Origin: Ustilaginoidea virens
Taxonomy: Eukaryota > Ascomycota > Sordariomycetes > Hypocreales > Clavicipitaceae
Assembly: GCF_000687475.1 (NCBI RefSeq)
Contig: NC_057320.1
Span: forward strand, 186,001-250,000
DNA length: 64,000 nt
Direction of reading: 5' to 3'
The notes under the pieces were generated by a model, which saw only the letters and a program-made list of their open reading frames with translations, was not told where the DNA came from and did not search any database. Made by a program: the position numbers and the translations under genes. Positions 1 through 12,592 of this stretch are shown here, one piece after another; position 1 is the stretch's first letter, and every line of letters starts with the position of its first letter.

Positions 1-90
1 CTCGTTCCAACACACGACTCGACGCTTTGTCAAAACTGCTCCCTCTCTTCCGTCTTTGGCGCGACAGATTGATTGGCGCGACATATTGAT

Positions 91-1873
91 TTACTCAACA
101 ACACCCTCTGACGAAGGCAGGGCAACCGCCTTGTACAGCAAGATCAGTGCCGAGTGCGATTCACCTCCGCCGGCCAGGGCCTCAACCTTGTCTACCGTCA
201 CCTCGGTGACCTTGTCGTCGTTGAACCACCACCACTTTCCGTCCTCCTCGCCCTTTGCGCCCGTCTTGGGGTCGACCGGAGCAGTCTTTTTGACATAGGC
301 CGTGTAATGGCCACTATCCGCGCTGGCGCCCTGGTGAGTGACGACGCCGCGAAGCTCGTACAGACCCGACTGGTTGGCGCCGTCGTCATCACGCAGCGCC
401 GGGTCGATCAGCGCGTTGAGCTCCTTCTTGGCGGCAACGACGGAAGCGTCCTTTTCGGCGTCAATCTCGGCATCCGTCTTGTACGTCTCGCCCATCGCGG
501 TGTCGCCGTCAGTCGTGTTCTTGGCCTTCTCTTCCTCCTTCTCTTTCTTGGTCCTTTCCCTTTCCAAAGGCAGGCCGGCGCCGCCGGGGATATCGCCCAA
601 GTCCTGCGCAGGGTTCGTCCTACGACGCTTGCGGGCTCGCTCGATATCCTCCTCGTCTTTCCTTATCTCGCGAACCTTGTCGCGAACCGGCGCCAAAGCC
701 CTCTTCAGCTCGTCGGAGCAAAACTCGACAATGTCGAGCTCTTGCGGGAACGTGACCTTGCGCATAATCTTGGCCTTCTTTTTGGTCTCTCGCTTCCAGA
801 AGAATCGTACAAAGTGAACGGTCAGGTACTTGGGAGCTCGAGAAATCCGCGACGTTTTCGTGTAGGTGGCGTCGCGGCCTAGCATGGCGGAATTCTTCTC
901 CAACTTTTCGCTGAGAGACGCCAGGATGCCGTCTCGGAGATGGTTCGTCGTGGCGTCAATGTGGCAGTTGAGCTTGTAAAACCGATCTTTGCTCTCGACA
1001 GCCTGCTCACCACCGTTTCGGGCTTCTTCTTCGTCGCACTCCAGAGTGGAGGAGAATTCCCCGGACATGTACTTGTCGACAAATGAATTCTCGGGAGCGC
1101 CATCCGACTCTTTAATCATGACCTTTTGGCTGAGCTGCTGAACTATTTGAGACCAAGCCTCTTCGGCATCCTGCTGCGCGTAGCCATTGTTCGACTTGGC
1201 CTTTTCCGCAAACTGAGGGAACACATGGCGGAGCGCATCGAGGAACAAGCCGGGCGGGAACGCTCCCTGGGTCCCGGCCATCTGCTTGTATAGAGCGGCT
1301 AGCTGCCCCACCAAATCCAGCTGGGTCATGCCCGCCAAGAGTCCCGTGGAAACGGGTGGTGAGTATTTTTGAAGAGACGACTGCAGCTCGGGGATGGAGC
1401 GCAACGTCTGAAGAGTCGAGTTGAGGTAGCAGGTGTTTCCCAGGTTGACCAGCCCGGCAGGTGTGGCTCCAACCTGCTGAGCTTGCTCGGCCTCCGTCAT
1501 GTCTTCAACAAACTTGATGGAATTCTTGGGACGGACAAGATCGCCGGAATCTCCGGGAGTTCCAATCATCATGATTGTTTGCCCGGCCTTGAGGCCCAGC
1601 TTGCCCATCTCGGCATCATCCTTCAACTGGCCGCCCTTGATCAAGATCTTTTGCCTGTCAGGCTCGACGTTGGTCAAGCTGAAAAGCTGCAGTTTGAAAT
1701 CCTCGCCGGTGGACGAAGGGTCTATGTCGACATTGTACTTTTTGCCTTGGTGCTTGACCACGACTGGAAATGATGTCAGCAGCAGCAGGGCTTGCGCACC
1801 GGGCTGGGCGGTGAAGTTTGTCCAAATGGAGGGGGGGGGGGGGGCTAAACAAACCAGTCATTTTTGACGCCAT
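91..1873 (-). CDS. ubp6: Ubiquitin carboxyl-terminal hydrolase Ubp6/USP14
   Basis: Proteasome-associated deubiquitinase that trims ubiquitin from substrates at the 19S regulatory particle. Two exons, complement(1855..1873) and complement(91..1763), give 563 aa. The first exon is only 19 nt (ATG at 1873) and joins in phase to exon 2, restoring the usual Ubp6 start just before VKHQGKKY. Residues about 8-80 form the N-terminal ubiquitin-like domain. The USP catalytic domain follows, with the Cys box GLVNLGNTCYLNS (Cys near residue 118) and the His box DSGHYTAY near the C terminus, followed by WWWFNDD. Length and order match the family. The intron holds a run of 14 C on the coding strand (G14 at 1831-1844). 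The gene diverges from ARPC4. Family assignment is secure; the exon-1 choice is inferred from phase and family alignment. Confidence 0.93.
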
Positions 1874-2523
1874 GGTTGTGACGGAAACCGAACGCACAGG
1901 GAAGTCGTGAAGTTGGGATAGGAACTGCGCTATGGCGGCCTTGATGTTTTCTGTTCTTTTCCGAAAAAGAGCCTCCCAAGTAGTCGGTGATGGCGGCTGC
2001 TGCTTTTGGTGCTTTATAGAAGAGACGGTAGAGGATGGTGGAAGACGAGGGTTGGACAAATGCGTCACGAAGCTGGCAAGTCAACGACAATACCACGACC
2101 CACAGGCTGCGCCACAGGCCCAGTCCGCAGGCAGCGACGGGCTTTGATGTGGCTGTGCAATTGACGATAAGCCAGTAACCTGCGGGTTTGCCGTTCAAAC
2201 TTCAGCAGCCTTGACCTTCCTGTGCCAGCTCATTAGAATCCATTGCGTCCATGAAGCCAGACTTTCTTGTCGTGCTATACATGGTTGATCCTCGCAAGGA
2301 GGCTTCATCCGTCTAACAGGTCGGCTTTGTCGAGGAGAAAAACCCAAAGATATCACGTGAGCCTTGCCTGACATGCGTCTCATCAATGGCCCCACGTTGA
2401 CAACGTCAGACCATCCCTAGAGCAAACCCCCGCCGAGCTCAAGCCAACTCCATCCAAACAACATTCGTGGCTACAGCCCATCGTTGCATGAACCGGCCTC
2501 GTCGACCTCGCCGCCGGCCAGCA
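1874..2523. other. Divergent intergenic region ubp6/ARPC4
   Basis: About 650 bp between two divergently transcribed conserved genes, so it should hold both promoters. No ORF in it resembles a known protein and no clear TATA box or repeat stands out. Confidence 0.5.
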
Positions 2524-3261
2524 TGGTAAGCAGAGTCGGGCACGCAGCGGAACGGCCCATCTGACTTGTCAGCATAGTCTCAGTCTCTGCGACCTTACCT
2601 GCAGTGCGTGCGCAGCAGCTTGACGGCAGCGCTCACCCTGTCCAACTTCGCGTCGCAGACGGCAGAAAGGCACAACGTTCCCGAGATCGAGGCTCAGACA
2701 TCCCCCGAGGTCCTTCTGACGCCACTGACGATTGCGCGAAACGAGAACGAGCGCGTCCTTATCGAGCCGAGCATCAACTCCATCCGAATCAGCATCAAGA
2801 TCAAGCAAGCCGATGAAATCGAGCACATCCTGGTCCACAAGTTCACCAGATTCCTGACCCAGAGGGCCGAATCGTTCTTTATCCTGAGAAGAAAACCGAT
2901 CAAGGTTTGTCGTCCACTCCCACGAGCCTGGCTATTGTTGGGGAGGGACAGTGTGGTGTGGTTGACCGTATGCTAGGGCTACGACATATCCTTCCTGATA
3001 ACAAACTTCCACACGGACGAGATGCTCAAACACAAACTGGTCGACTTTATCATCCAATTCATGGAAGACGTGGACAAGGAGATTTCGGAGATGAAGCTTT
3101 TCGTACGGCCGCCCATCTATGTTGTACGAGACATGCGGACTAACGTTCCTCAGTTGAACGCGCGAGCCCGATTCGTGGCCGAATCCTTCTTGACTCCGGT
3201 AGTACTCTCGCTCACAGTCTTTATCTTTCGACGTGCTGACTTTTCGTTTTAGTTTGACTGA
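2524..3261 (+). CDS. ARPC4: Arp2/3 complex subunit 4 (ARPC4, p20)
   Basis: Structural subunit of the actin-nucleating Arp2/3 complex, acting in cortical actin patches and endocytosis. Five exons, join(2524..2526, 2578..2904, 2977..3102, 3154..3198, 3253..3261), give 169 aa, the normal family length. The protein starts M-SQSLRPYL, includes the conserved [19 protein letters not shown] stretch across the exon 2/3 junction, and ends SFLTPFD. All introns are GT-AG and 51-72 nt long. The first coding exon is just the ATG codon and the last is 9 nt, so simple ORF calling misses both ends. The family is highly conserved, which makes the small exons reliable. Confidence 0.95.
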
Positions 3262-4059
3262 ATGGTTTACTGAATGATTGAGGGAAGAGAAGGAGGCTCG
3301 AATTGGTAAAATATAGGCAAGCATCTGAAGCCTTGACCAGAGCGGAAGCTCGAGCGTGTTGAAAAATAGGCCATCTCGGCGTTATGCAAGGGGTCCATGG
3401 TCGATTATTTAGACACGAGGCTACCACCGTAGCAGCAATGAATCCCATTTACAGTTTCGCAGTTCCCACACAACGTCCTCCACCATCAGGACTGGTAACG
3501 ATGAGGCGTTGCAGGAAAAGAGACACCGACTCATCAATGAAGAACAAAAAAAGGGGTCACAGTTCTGAATCCTCCCTCTGATTTGGCCTCGTGAATGCAA
3601 ACTACATTAAACTCGGTACAAGACCGAACATTGCGAGAATAAGCTATCTACTAGGATAGGGGTACTCCTGCCGGGTCTCCCCATCTCCCGGAGGCTACGG
3701 TTGCTAAAACAGAACCGCGAGTCGGCCGGCAAACAAGGATGGCCCACGGGGACGAAGGCTCGCAAACACGGGAGAGGCGCGGGCTTGGCCGGTAGAAAAC
3801 ACATCCCGCACAGAAGGTACATCTTTACCGATACTAATCTATTCTAATGGAAGTCCAGCAGCCCTCCGAGTCAGAAATCGCCACATCAGATATCCCATAA
3901 CCACGCCAGGATAATTATGGGTCCATGATGAAACTTGGGGGTCTTGAATCTCCCCGAGATGGATGAAGCAAGCAAGAAAAGCAGGAGCTAGTCAAGACAA
4001 AACGCGCCCATGCAGCCAACTGGACGCCGTGATTTTTTCGACAGCATCCAGGGTAATAA
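3262..4059. other. Convergent intergenic region
   Basis: Downstream DNA of both ARPC4 and the RRM gene. ORFs here are short and unlike known proteins; I see no repeat or RNA gene. Confidence 0.5.
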
Positions 4060-6313
4060 TTACTCGCTCGGCAGCGCCCGCGCCAGGATCCGCTCGATGG
4101 CGGTAAATTCCGCGTCGGCAGCCTGCGACAGCGTCATCTGGTCAAAGCCAGCGCCAAAGGCATAGCCAAGCTCGGCCCAAAAGTACCCCCAGTACATGTC
4201 CGTCTCGGCACTCTTCTCCTGCAGGCAGTTGCGCTCGGCGTGGTGCCGCGCCGTCACGTCCCGCTGAGTCTGCTCGCGGATCACGGCAATGTACCACTGC
4301 AGACGGTCGGTTGGCATCTTGACGAAACCATTGCGTAAAAAAAAGAAAAAAAAAAAAGAAAGGCGGACTCGGAAACGCACCTCGACAACATCAAGTGGCA
4401 TGCCTGGCTTGGGGGCAATGCCGTACTGGTGGCGCCAGCAGCTCGCAAAGCGTGGCTGGTTGAACTGGCGCTCCTCCATCTCGGACAGGTCCGCCATGTA
4501 AGCAAGGTCGTCCTTCATCAGGGGCGTGAAGCCAGGACACTTCATGGCCGTGTTCAGCAGCCGCCGGCGGAGCTGAACCGTCAGGTTGATTGGGTCATCC
4601 TGCTTCTGGATGCTGCGGGTCAGCAGGCGGGCCAGCTCGCAGGTCGCCCGGAAGATGGCCCGCCTCTGGCTGATGGTGATGCGGTCCGTGGCGTACCACG
4701 GGAACTTCTTCAGCGTGCTGATCAGGCATTCGTATGGTCTCTGTGGGCAGTCTCTGGAGAAGGGCGACTGCCTGACGCATCAGTCCCAGGGGAAGCGCGG
4801 GGGGCGGGGGGGTTGAGGAGAGAACAACGGAAGTTCAAGACTCACGCGGTGAGGGACCTCGACGTGCTTGACGAGCATCACCATCTCTTCCTCCGACACG
4901 AAGCCCTTGAAGTTGCCCCAGGGCTCGTATGGCTTGAACGGTTCGAAGTGGGGAGTCACTCCGTTCCACACGACCCCTCTGGCAAGAGGGAACAGATCTC
5001 TCATGAGGCTTTCCTGGTTGGAAAGCTCCACCTCGACCGGGCGGTCGCCAAGCCTGCTGACCCGGCCGCTTAGAGAATGCTGGTGGTGCTTCTCGACTGC
5101 CTTGTTAGCCTCGTCCAAGGTCACAAACTCCACATAAGCATCCATGGTCTTGCTGGTGACTCGCTCCATGATGATGTGCACAGGCTCGTCAGCGTCGTTT
5201 AATATCTTTGAGTTTCTCCCCAGGAAAGCAATGACTTCGGCCCGTTTCGTAGCAAATGGAATCTGCAAGCCCAATCTTCTGCATCAGCACTACCCAAGGG
5301 GGAAGGGGGGAGGGGGGGTTTGAATTCGCGGGACGCCACTTGCATTCTTCAGCTTCACGACGCCGTAGTTGACAGCCGCAGCCTGTCTTGCGCCCTCCAG
5401 AAAGGGAAAGTTCCCCGGCTGCAAGGCAGTCTGGAGCGTGGGCAGCCCGGCCGGGACCCCCGTCAGCCGGTTGAGGTGATCAGACCGCAAGGCGAAAACC
5501 TCACCAGCCGAGGGCGAGTGGCTGTGGGAGACGAACGGCACCACCGTGCTGCCGGCGACAGCTCGGCTGGCATTGCCGCCGCCGTTGCCCACGGCAGGCT
5601 GCAGGGGCTGCGTGCCCAGCGCCACGCTCAGGTCAAACCTTGGCGGCGGCTCGCTCAGCAGCGCGACCGGCATGCCGGACGTCCGAGGCGCGTAGTTTCG
5701 CGGCTCCGTCAGCGTGAAAGCAGCGCCGCTTCCGGAATACAGACCGCCAGGCCTTTCGGCCGAAGCGGGACTCATCAGCGTGGACACGGACTGGTACGAG
5801 TGGCTTGCTGGCAAGCCCCCGGCAGGAGAGCTCGGCGTGATGTTGACGGCATAGGGCACCACCACGCTATCTCCTGTGGCCTTGGCAGCTTTCGAAACGG
5901 GCGTTTGGTAGATTCTCTGCTCAAGAGTCAGAAAGCAGGGCCGTCGCAGGCTTCCCACGGGGCTTTTGCTTGCCTTGTCGACGTGGTCGTTGACGGAATG
6001 AGGCGTAGATGCATCCCAAGAAACTGCTCCTGTAGGATCCGCGCTCTGACGTAGCGCCTGGGATAGCAAGTTGAAAGCAATGCTATCGTCGAGAGCCTCT
6101 TCAACGCTGCTGTCGGTGGAATGAGTCGTTTCACTCCCATCTGAAAGCTGCCCGCCCGATATGCTCGATTCCTGACGGCCAACGCCTGGTCAGCGGAAGC
6201 TCGAGGGAATACCATCCAACGCCTAGCGCTCTCACCTCGCTTTTCACGCAGCACGGCTGCTCCTTTGGCCTCCAAGCAACCGATTCAGGGTCCGAGATAG
6301 TGATGAAGCTCAT
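4060..6313 (-). CDS. Fungal RRM-domain RNA-binding protein
   Basis: Five exons, complement(6236..6313, 5344..6171, 4846..5262, 4381..4767, 4060..4296), give 648 aa. The N-terminal 290 residues are low-complexity (Ser/Pro/Ala). One RRM begins near residue 297 with VVKLKNIPFATKR and runs to about 375. The conserved C-terminal half contains VKHVEVPHR, FPWYATDRITISQRRA and WYIAVIREQTQRD, typical of an ascomycete-wide RRM family whose function is not settled. Intron 2 (5263..5343) has a GC donor (AAT|GCAAGT) rather than GT; using it restores the conserved KN-IPFA junction exactly, and phases fit. Intron 4 holds a T-rich tract. Start is the ATG at 6313 because the next exon continues an acidic Ser-rich stretch in phase. 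Specific RNA target unknown. Confidence 0.88.
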
Positions 6314-7831
6314 ATTGCTGATGGTGGAGTAAAGAACCGCGGTGGCATTAATCGACAGCGACGCCGCACAGACTCCGAATTAGGTATAAGACTTCTGGAT
6401 AAGGGAAAGGAAAAAGGAAACAAAAAACAGAGGCGAGCTTGACCGGCGGTGGTGAGCCGGGGAGAAGAGGAGGCAGGGTGCAGAGGTGGAGGAGGTGAGA
6501 AGAAAGTCAGGGCAGGGGACACGCGCGCGTCGCCGGTTGACACAGCTGGCAGAGTCGACGGGGGCATCGGGTCACCACTGCTGAAGCATCAATCAGCCGT
6601 TCGACTGAGTACGCATTGAGCTCTCGGCTGGCTAGACGCTATTGTGAGGCAACCGTTCCAAGAGCTTCCGCCGCAGTTCGCGGCGCGTCGTCTTCCGTGG
6701 GAAGTCTTGCAATCGTGCGTTTTATGCCATTGTCTGAAGCAGTCTGGGTGCGGATTCTGGTTCCTCCAGAAGCGCAGTCTCATCCGTCGTGTATCTTGCG
6801 TCCTTGGCCGCAAAATCAACGTGATGCCCGATGCCTTATGAAGTCTGTCTGCCCTTGGTAGGATCGTCACAGCATCGACGTGTGTCAGCATCCCGGGGGC
6901 AATTTCCATGCCGGGCCGGCCGAAAGCGATGGAGATACATGGCTCGAGGCGATTGACTGAGACAATAGAGCCTTCCGAGAGAAGAGTTGCCAAGGGTATC
7001 ACGCTCCCTCTCGGTCGTGAGGCGTTTGTCGTTTGGGCTGGTTGAGAGCTCGTCTGCTGCGTACGCATCGCGTTCTCGGGCAAAACTCGCTTCGCCTGAA
7101 AAGGAAAAGGACAACAAAAGGCCTGCATTAGACAAACTGTGTCAAGGCACCTTTACATCCGCGGCGTGTCTTCCCTGAGCATTCGACAATCTAGACTACC
7201 TCTCCAACCACTTCGCTCCCATCGCCAGTCAAACCAACAATGAAGGCCTTTTCTCTCTCGGCATTATTCCTCGACGTTTTTTCCCGGCTCTCTGTGCAGC
7301 AAGACGGCGAGGGATTTCCTTGGATGGAGCACTTCCCCGAATGCGAGGGGCCACGAATGAATATAGTGGCAGTACGAAGGTTTTCTCCCGGCATTCGGGT
7401 TAACTATGTGTAATAGTCGGGGAGGCACTAGAAGTTGGCCTAGTTGGTCGTTCCCGGCTACAGGCATCTAACGTATTTGATATATAGAAGACGGCGAGGG
7501 CAGCACAGGCTCCTGCGACCAAGTCAATCTGAATCAGCCTACATGCATACACGTCATGTAGAGCGTATTCGCAGCTCATATGGTGTCTGTTGCCGCAGGC
7601 ACGGTTTCTACGTCTATACCGATCAACTTTGCTACGGTAACCTACCTAGTCCAAATACCAAGTTGCTCGGTACCCACCTAGTCGAAATACCGAGTTGCTC
7701 GGTAACCTACCTGGTCAACATACCTTCATGCCCCGTCACCGACGCTCCTGTAGACTGAGTCTTTGGGCTACTACGAGGCCTGGGCAACTTACAACCGCGG
7801 CTGCAATGCCCTGTGTCCGGAAGAAATCTCC
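6314..7831. other. Intergenic region without an identifiable gene
   Basis: Upstream of the RRM gene. An open frame of 179 codons on the minus strand (6589-7128) has no recognisable domain and no obvious splice partners, so I do not call it. A 32-33 bp tandem repeat lies at 7635-7724. Confidence 0.4.
7635..7724. repeat. Short tandem repeat, about 2.8 copies of 32-33 bp
   Basis: Three successive units begin CGGTAACCTACC or CGGTACCCACC at 7635, 7668 and 7700, with few substitutions. No coding role is visible. Confidence 0.75.
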
Positions 7832-9316
7832 CTACGGCGTCTGCTTTCGCTTTCGTGAGTGCTCTTCTGCACTAGGAGCTGCAGCTTCAACCGTGATCCG
7901 CGCCAATCCCGCGCGGATTTCCGGATACTCCTCGAGCCATGGCGAGCCGTCAATCAGATCGGCTGGCCGATGGTTTCCCTCATCAAGAGCACGCGGGTTC
8001 GCGCCGTTTGCCAGCAGGACATTGGCCACACCAACTGTGCCGTGGAAGGCGGCCCAGCGCAGCAGCGTCGATCCGTTTTCCCTAGTTGCAGACGCCTCGC
8101 TGCCGCTAGGCTGCTGAAGATGCTTGCCAACACTGGAGCCCCCCCAGATGCCGAGGTCCCGGTAACACGTACGGCGTTCATCATCAAAACGGGTTCTGGG
8201 TGAAGCAGGCAACATGGCCGCTCGAGCATCGATCGGACCCCCCCCCCCCTGGCGACAAACTCTCCGGCCATCTCTGCCGACCCGTCGTCGCTGCTGTTGC
8301 CCTCGTCTAGATAGAGCGACAGGCAGTGCAGCCGTGTCCAACCCTCGGCGGCGCAGGCGAGGGGATCGGCTCCGTGGTCCGGGAGAAGCCTCGCCGCCCG
8401 CGGCGCTTTGTAGTCTCGGGGCGTGGAGAGCCCGTTTGCGACGGACGGGGCCAGGGCACACATCAAGGGCGTCCAGCCGTTCTCGTGGGCGGCATTGACG
8501 TCTGCGCCACAGGACGACAAGAGCAAGCGTAGCATGGCCGTCTTTTTTGCCCGCGGCGGCCCAGTGAAGAAGGGTCTCTCGGCTGTCATTCTCGATGGAC
8601 TTTAATGTGCCACTTCGTGCACAGTCGTCGGGGGGGGGGGCCAGTGGTGTAGAGGGGGGAGACGTGCATGTCGGATCCAAACGCGGCAAAGTGTAGCGGC
8701 GTGTTGCCGAGTCCGTCCCGGATCATGACGGACGCCCCGTGTTGCAGCAACAATCGGATCCGGGTTCCGTGCAAAACTAGCTTAAGAAGATTATTTGGCA
8801 TGCGCGAGTTTTCGATACACGCCGGTAAGCCCAGATGGTGCAGGGCGGGTTCGCTGTGAGGACCCCGTCCGTCGGGATCAGGGCCTTTTTTCGAGAAGCG
8901 CCTTGAGGGCCCCCGCCGATTCAGCCCACGATGCCGCTTCAACGACCGTGTTTCTACATACTCGGAGCTTTGCTATTCGGTTTGGGCCCTGCATCGACAA
9001 GGCAACTGATGAGCCGTTGCTGGTTCAAATGGTCCAGGCCGGTGCACTGTGGGCGAAAATCGGAGTCCTCTTGAGACTTGTAGTAGACGGCGTGGCCAAG
9101 CCAAGCAAGGGAGAGCTGAGGGCAGCTGAAACGAGTCAGAAGAAGCGAAACGACTCCGACATGCCACCCACCCACTCACTCACTGCTCGCCCAAAAGCTC
9201 TCACCAAGGCAGCTTTCCGAAAAAGCAGCCATCAGCCCAGCCCAGGACATCCTCCGCCCTGCCAGCCTGGCCATGAACAGCCGTTCTCATCAGGAGAAAC
9301 TGGCACCGCCGCTGCG

Positions 9317-9359
<43 letters not shown>

Positions 9360-9600
9360 AATCGTTTCCCAAGGCCTTCTGTTTGGCTGTTTCCCCGGCC
9401 ATGGTTTCCTGAAAACGAGCAAACACGTCGCGTCGCGGTCGCCTGTTTCGACAGCCGCGTCCAGCGCCGTACCTAGTTGGCGGCAGGACGCCATTGGGAG
9501 CGGAGTGGTCAGCGCCGGCATCGAGCAGCATGCCTACCGCAGTCATGTCGTTGCATCGTACGGCCGACTGTGAGCGCAGAGCCGATATCGCCGCGGTAAA
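7832..9600 (-). pseudogene. Broken ankyrin-repeat gene
   Basis: Ankyrin-repeat pieces occur in order on the minus strand but in different frames. Upstream comes GMLLDAGADHSAPNG (about 9530), then LLLQHGASVMIRDGLGNTPLH (8690-8760), then GADVNAAHENGWTPLMCAL (about 8450-8510), and finally LLRWAAFHGTVGVANVLLAN with a terminal stop at 7832. The frame changes fall near homopolymers: A41 at 9317-9357, a G run near 8630-8640 and a C run near 8230-8242. Such multi-repeat proteins are common and fast-evolving in Sordariomycetes. Either the gene is dead or homopolymer lengths are wrong in the assembly. A multi-intron intact gene is less likely because the breaks fall inside repeat units. Confidence 0.65.
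9317..9357. repeat. A41 homopolymer
   Basis: Uninterrupted run of 41 A on the plus strand (T on the strand of the ankyrin gene), inserted between ankyrin-like segments. Could be an old poly(A) insertion or slippage. Confidence 0.95.
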
Positions 9601-10745
9601 TCCAGTTCCAGCTCACCGGTCTCGCCAGGAGGGGAGGCGCTCTCGCGTCGTTGTCGTAAACGCAGGCGTGCAGGCGTTGCTTCGGATCCGCGATGCACGC
9701 ATCCGCCGTTTTCGTGCGCGTCGCATGAGCGACTTCCTAGTTGGCAGTTTCTTTTTCCATGTCGTTGAAGGGTGCGAGGTGCTGGATGAAGTCAGCTATT
9801 CAGCTATGTCATGTGGTCAGCTGCTCGGGCCCCTCGTCCTTTTCACTGGCTTCCCAGGCGGGTCTCGATGGGCAAAGACGGCCCTTGGGCCAAATCATAA
9901 GTGCCATGCACAGAGGACATGTAGCTCTCTGCACATCCGGGAATTGCTCGTACTCATCACACCATCATACTGATTCTGACGTACCCTTCAATATACGGTT
10001 TTCTACAGGCTCAGGCCCTGGTCCATTACAAAAGCTTGCACCTTGAATTCAACCATCTGCCTCTGAATTCCGACAGTACCCCCCCACCTCCATCAATGTC
10101 TGCGGCAACCGCCGCTAAGCACTCGAGATTCGTCAGCGCCTTTTAGGCCGATAACTTCCATGTAACGTCCCAGGAGCCAACAAGTCTACGCTTGATGCCC
10201 GACCTGCACAGTGTTCGGCTCAAATATCGCCGAGTGTATTTCATTTCAAACCGGGGACAAGTTAGACCCGCGGAATTGAAAGCAATCAACGAAGCCACGA
10301 GCTTCGGTCATCTGAATCAGCAGCATACGCCCGTAGCACAAAAGAAAACGCATCATTACTTCGTAGTGAAGCAGGCTGGCATGCCCAACGCAAACGTCAA
10401 CTCCAGGCACATGGGGCAAGTCATGTCGATGTCGTCTCTTGCTCGTCCCACTCCTCTATATAGCACAGCTACAGCACAGCACAGCACAGCACAGCACAGC
10501 ACAGCACACCCTCCGCCATCCATCAGCCAAGCTCTACTGGCGCAACTCCACCCCATGAACCTGCCGCTCAGCAAGGCCAACGCAGTCAGACGGCCAAAAT
10601 AGCCGGGAAATGAAGAGTCGATACTATACAGGTCCGTCACATGGAAATCATTTGCACCCCTTGCGCCCAGCAGCAACCCGCGACCGTACGTTTTGATCCC
10701 ACAGCAAAAGAAGCAAGATGGAGGTGAAAAATTAGCAGAGAATAG

Positions 10746-10785
<40 letters not shown>

Positions 10786-10836
10786 CCGTGACCACTCCCG
10801 CCCAGCAGCACCACATTCGCTCACATGGCAATCCCC
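9601..10836. other. Intergenic region downstream of ash1
   Basis: No recognisable gene. It contains an ACAGC pentamer array (10471-10506) directly after a TATATA motif near 10458, and an A34 run at 10746-10779 in the presumed ash1 3' region. Confidence 0.45.
10471..10506. repeat. ACAGC pentanucleotide microsatellite
   Basis: Roughly seven perfect copies of the pentamer ACAGC in a row. Confidence 0.9.
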
Positions 10837-12547
10837 CTATCCCTGCGTGATGAGGCGGATGGCAGCGTTGGCCCTGGCTTTGGGCGATAGCTTGATGACT
10901 CTTCGAGGCGACTTGACCGCCTTTCGCGACGCTTCCGTCGGAGAAACCGATCGCTTCACGCTGATCAAGGACGCTTCGCCCTTGTCGGCATCCGGCTCGC
11001 TGTCTTGGTCCGCCACGGCAACAATCGTCATGCTTTCGGCCTGCAGTTCGACGGATGCAGGTCGTCCACCAGACACCTTCTTCTTTGCCAGCTTCGACGC
11101 CGCCGTCTTCCCCACCGCTGCTTTGCTGACGCGACGTTGGGCTGGCGGCGTGGCCGCCCTCTTCTTCTTCTTCTTCCCCTTGAGCGACATGGATGCAACG
11201 CTCTTCTTAAGAGCCGACGCGGCCCTCTTGGCAACCTGGACACTCGCCTTGGTGAGCGATCGCTTCCGCCCCGTGGCCGGCGCAATCCCTCTCTTCTTTG
11301 CCTTGCTCGTCGTCTCGCTTCCTCCCTCGTCTCCCATCATTTCCTCTAGCTTGCGCTTGCCCGTCTTGACCGTCTTTTTCGCGTCAGTCTTTGCGAGTTT
11401 CACGTCCCGAGGTTTGGGCCCCAGCACGCCACGGCAGTTGTCCGAGCCGCACAGGCACTTTTGCACGTTCTTGGCGGAGAATGGGTCAAAGTTGTAGTCG
11501 TACGTCAGTTCGTCGCCCGTCATGATGGGGCGGTCGCCGGCGAAAAGCGCCATTCGAGGCTGTCCGGATACGATCCACTTGATCATGCGGCAGTTGGGGT
11601 CGCAGCTATGGTTGACAAACCGAGCAATACTACCCGTAGTGGCGTCGATGATCATGTTCTGGTCAAAACTCATCAAATAGTAGCACTTGACAGAAGAGTC
11701 TAGTCAGCAAAACTTGCGCAAATCCGACGCAGCGTCGTCTGCCCTGGGGTGCTGCCGTTTACCTCGTTGTTCTTGTACTTTTCATTCATGCGACGCTCGC
11801 ATTCCTCCTCGGTGATGATTTCGCCGGTATACTCCATGATGATCTGGTTTGCCTCGAAGCAGCGGTTGCTTCGAACGCCGTATCCGCGATCGGGCGTCTT
11901 GATGACCTCGACGCCAACCCTGTACTTTCCCCCTTTGCTACGACGAGCTGCCAAGTCGGAAAAGGAACGGTTCGTGCAGAGCTCCTTGCCCACGTTGCAG
12001 TTGCCTGCATCGCATTCGTACAGCATGATTCTGTTCTGGCAATTGTCCCCGCAGCCGTCCTCTGGTTTGCACACACACTTGGACAGGTCGTGCATGTGTG
12101 GCATCTTGCGCCAATAGTCCTTGGAATCACCAATGAACCGATCTAGATGGGGAGTCAAATGTTAGCCAAGCCAGCCCGTCTTCGTCAGTCACTTGGGAAC
12201 CACGCCCAGGAACAGTTGTGGCGTACTCTTTGTCATCTTCTTCCATTCATCCGGCTTGGGCTGGCCTGGCGGCAGCGGGTTGCAGACATTGTACGGAAGC
12301 TTGAAATCTCGGCCGGCGACCAGCGTGCGCAATCCCGTGTAGATTGGAGGCGGCATCGTCTTATTCGTGCGGTCGGTATGGGCCATCAATTCTGGCAAAT
12401 CTGCCAACTTTTTCTTTTCAGCCGTGGTGAGGCCCTTGAGCAGATCCGAAGGCATGGCCTGACCAGCATACAAGCCCTTGTCGAGGTACTTTTTGACCCG
12501 TCTCACCCTCGTGTTTGTGACAGTTTCCTCCGCTTCCTTGCCAATTT

Positions 12548-12592
<45 letters not shown>

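Noticed and set aside
154..882. 242-codon plus-strand ORF opposite ubp6
   Set aside because: Lies entirely antisense to the conserved ubp6 coding exon; composition is that of a shadow frame.
4429..5073. 214-codon plus-strand ORF opposite the RRM gene
   Set aside because: Antisense to conserved exons and crosses an intron; no domain.
6589..7128. 179-codon minus-strand ORF
   Set aside because: No recognisable domain, no splice partners, biased composition; possible but unsupported.
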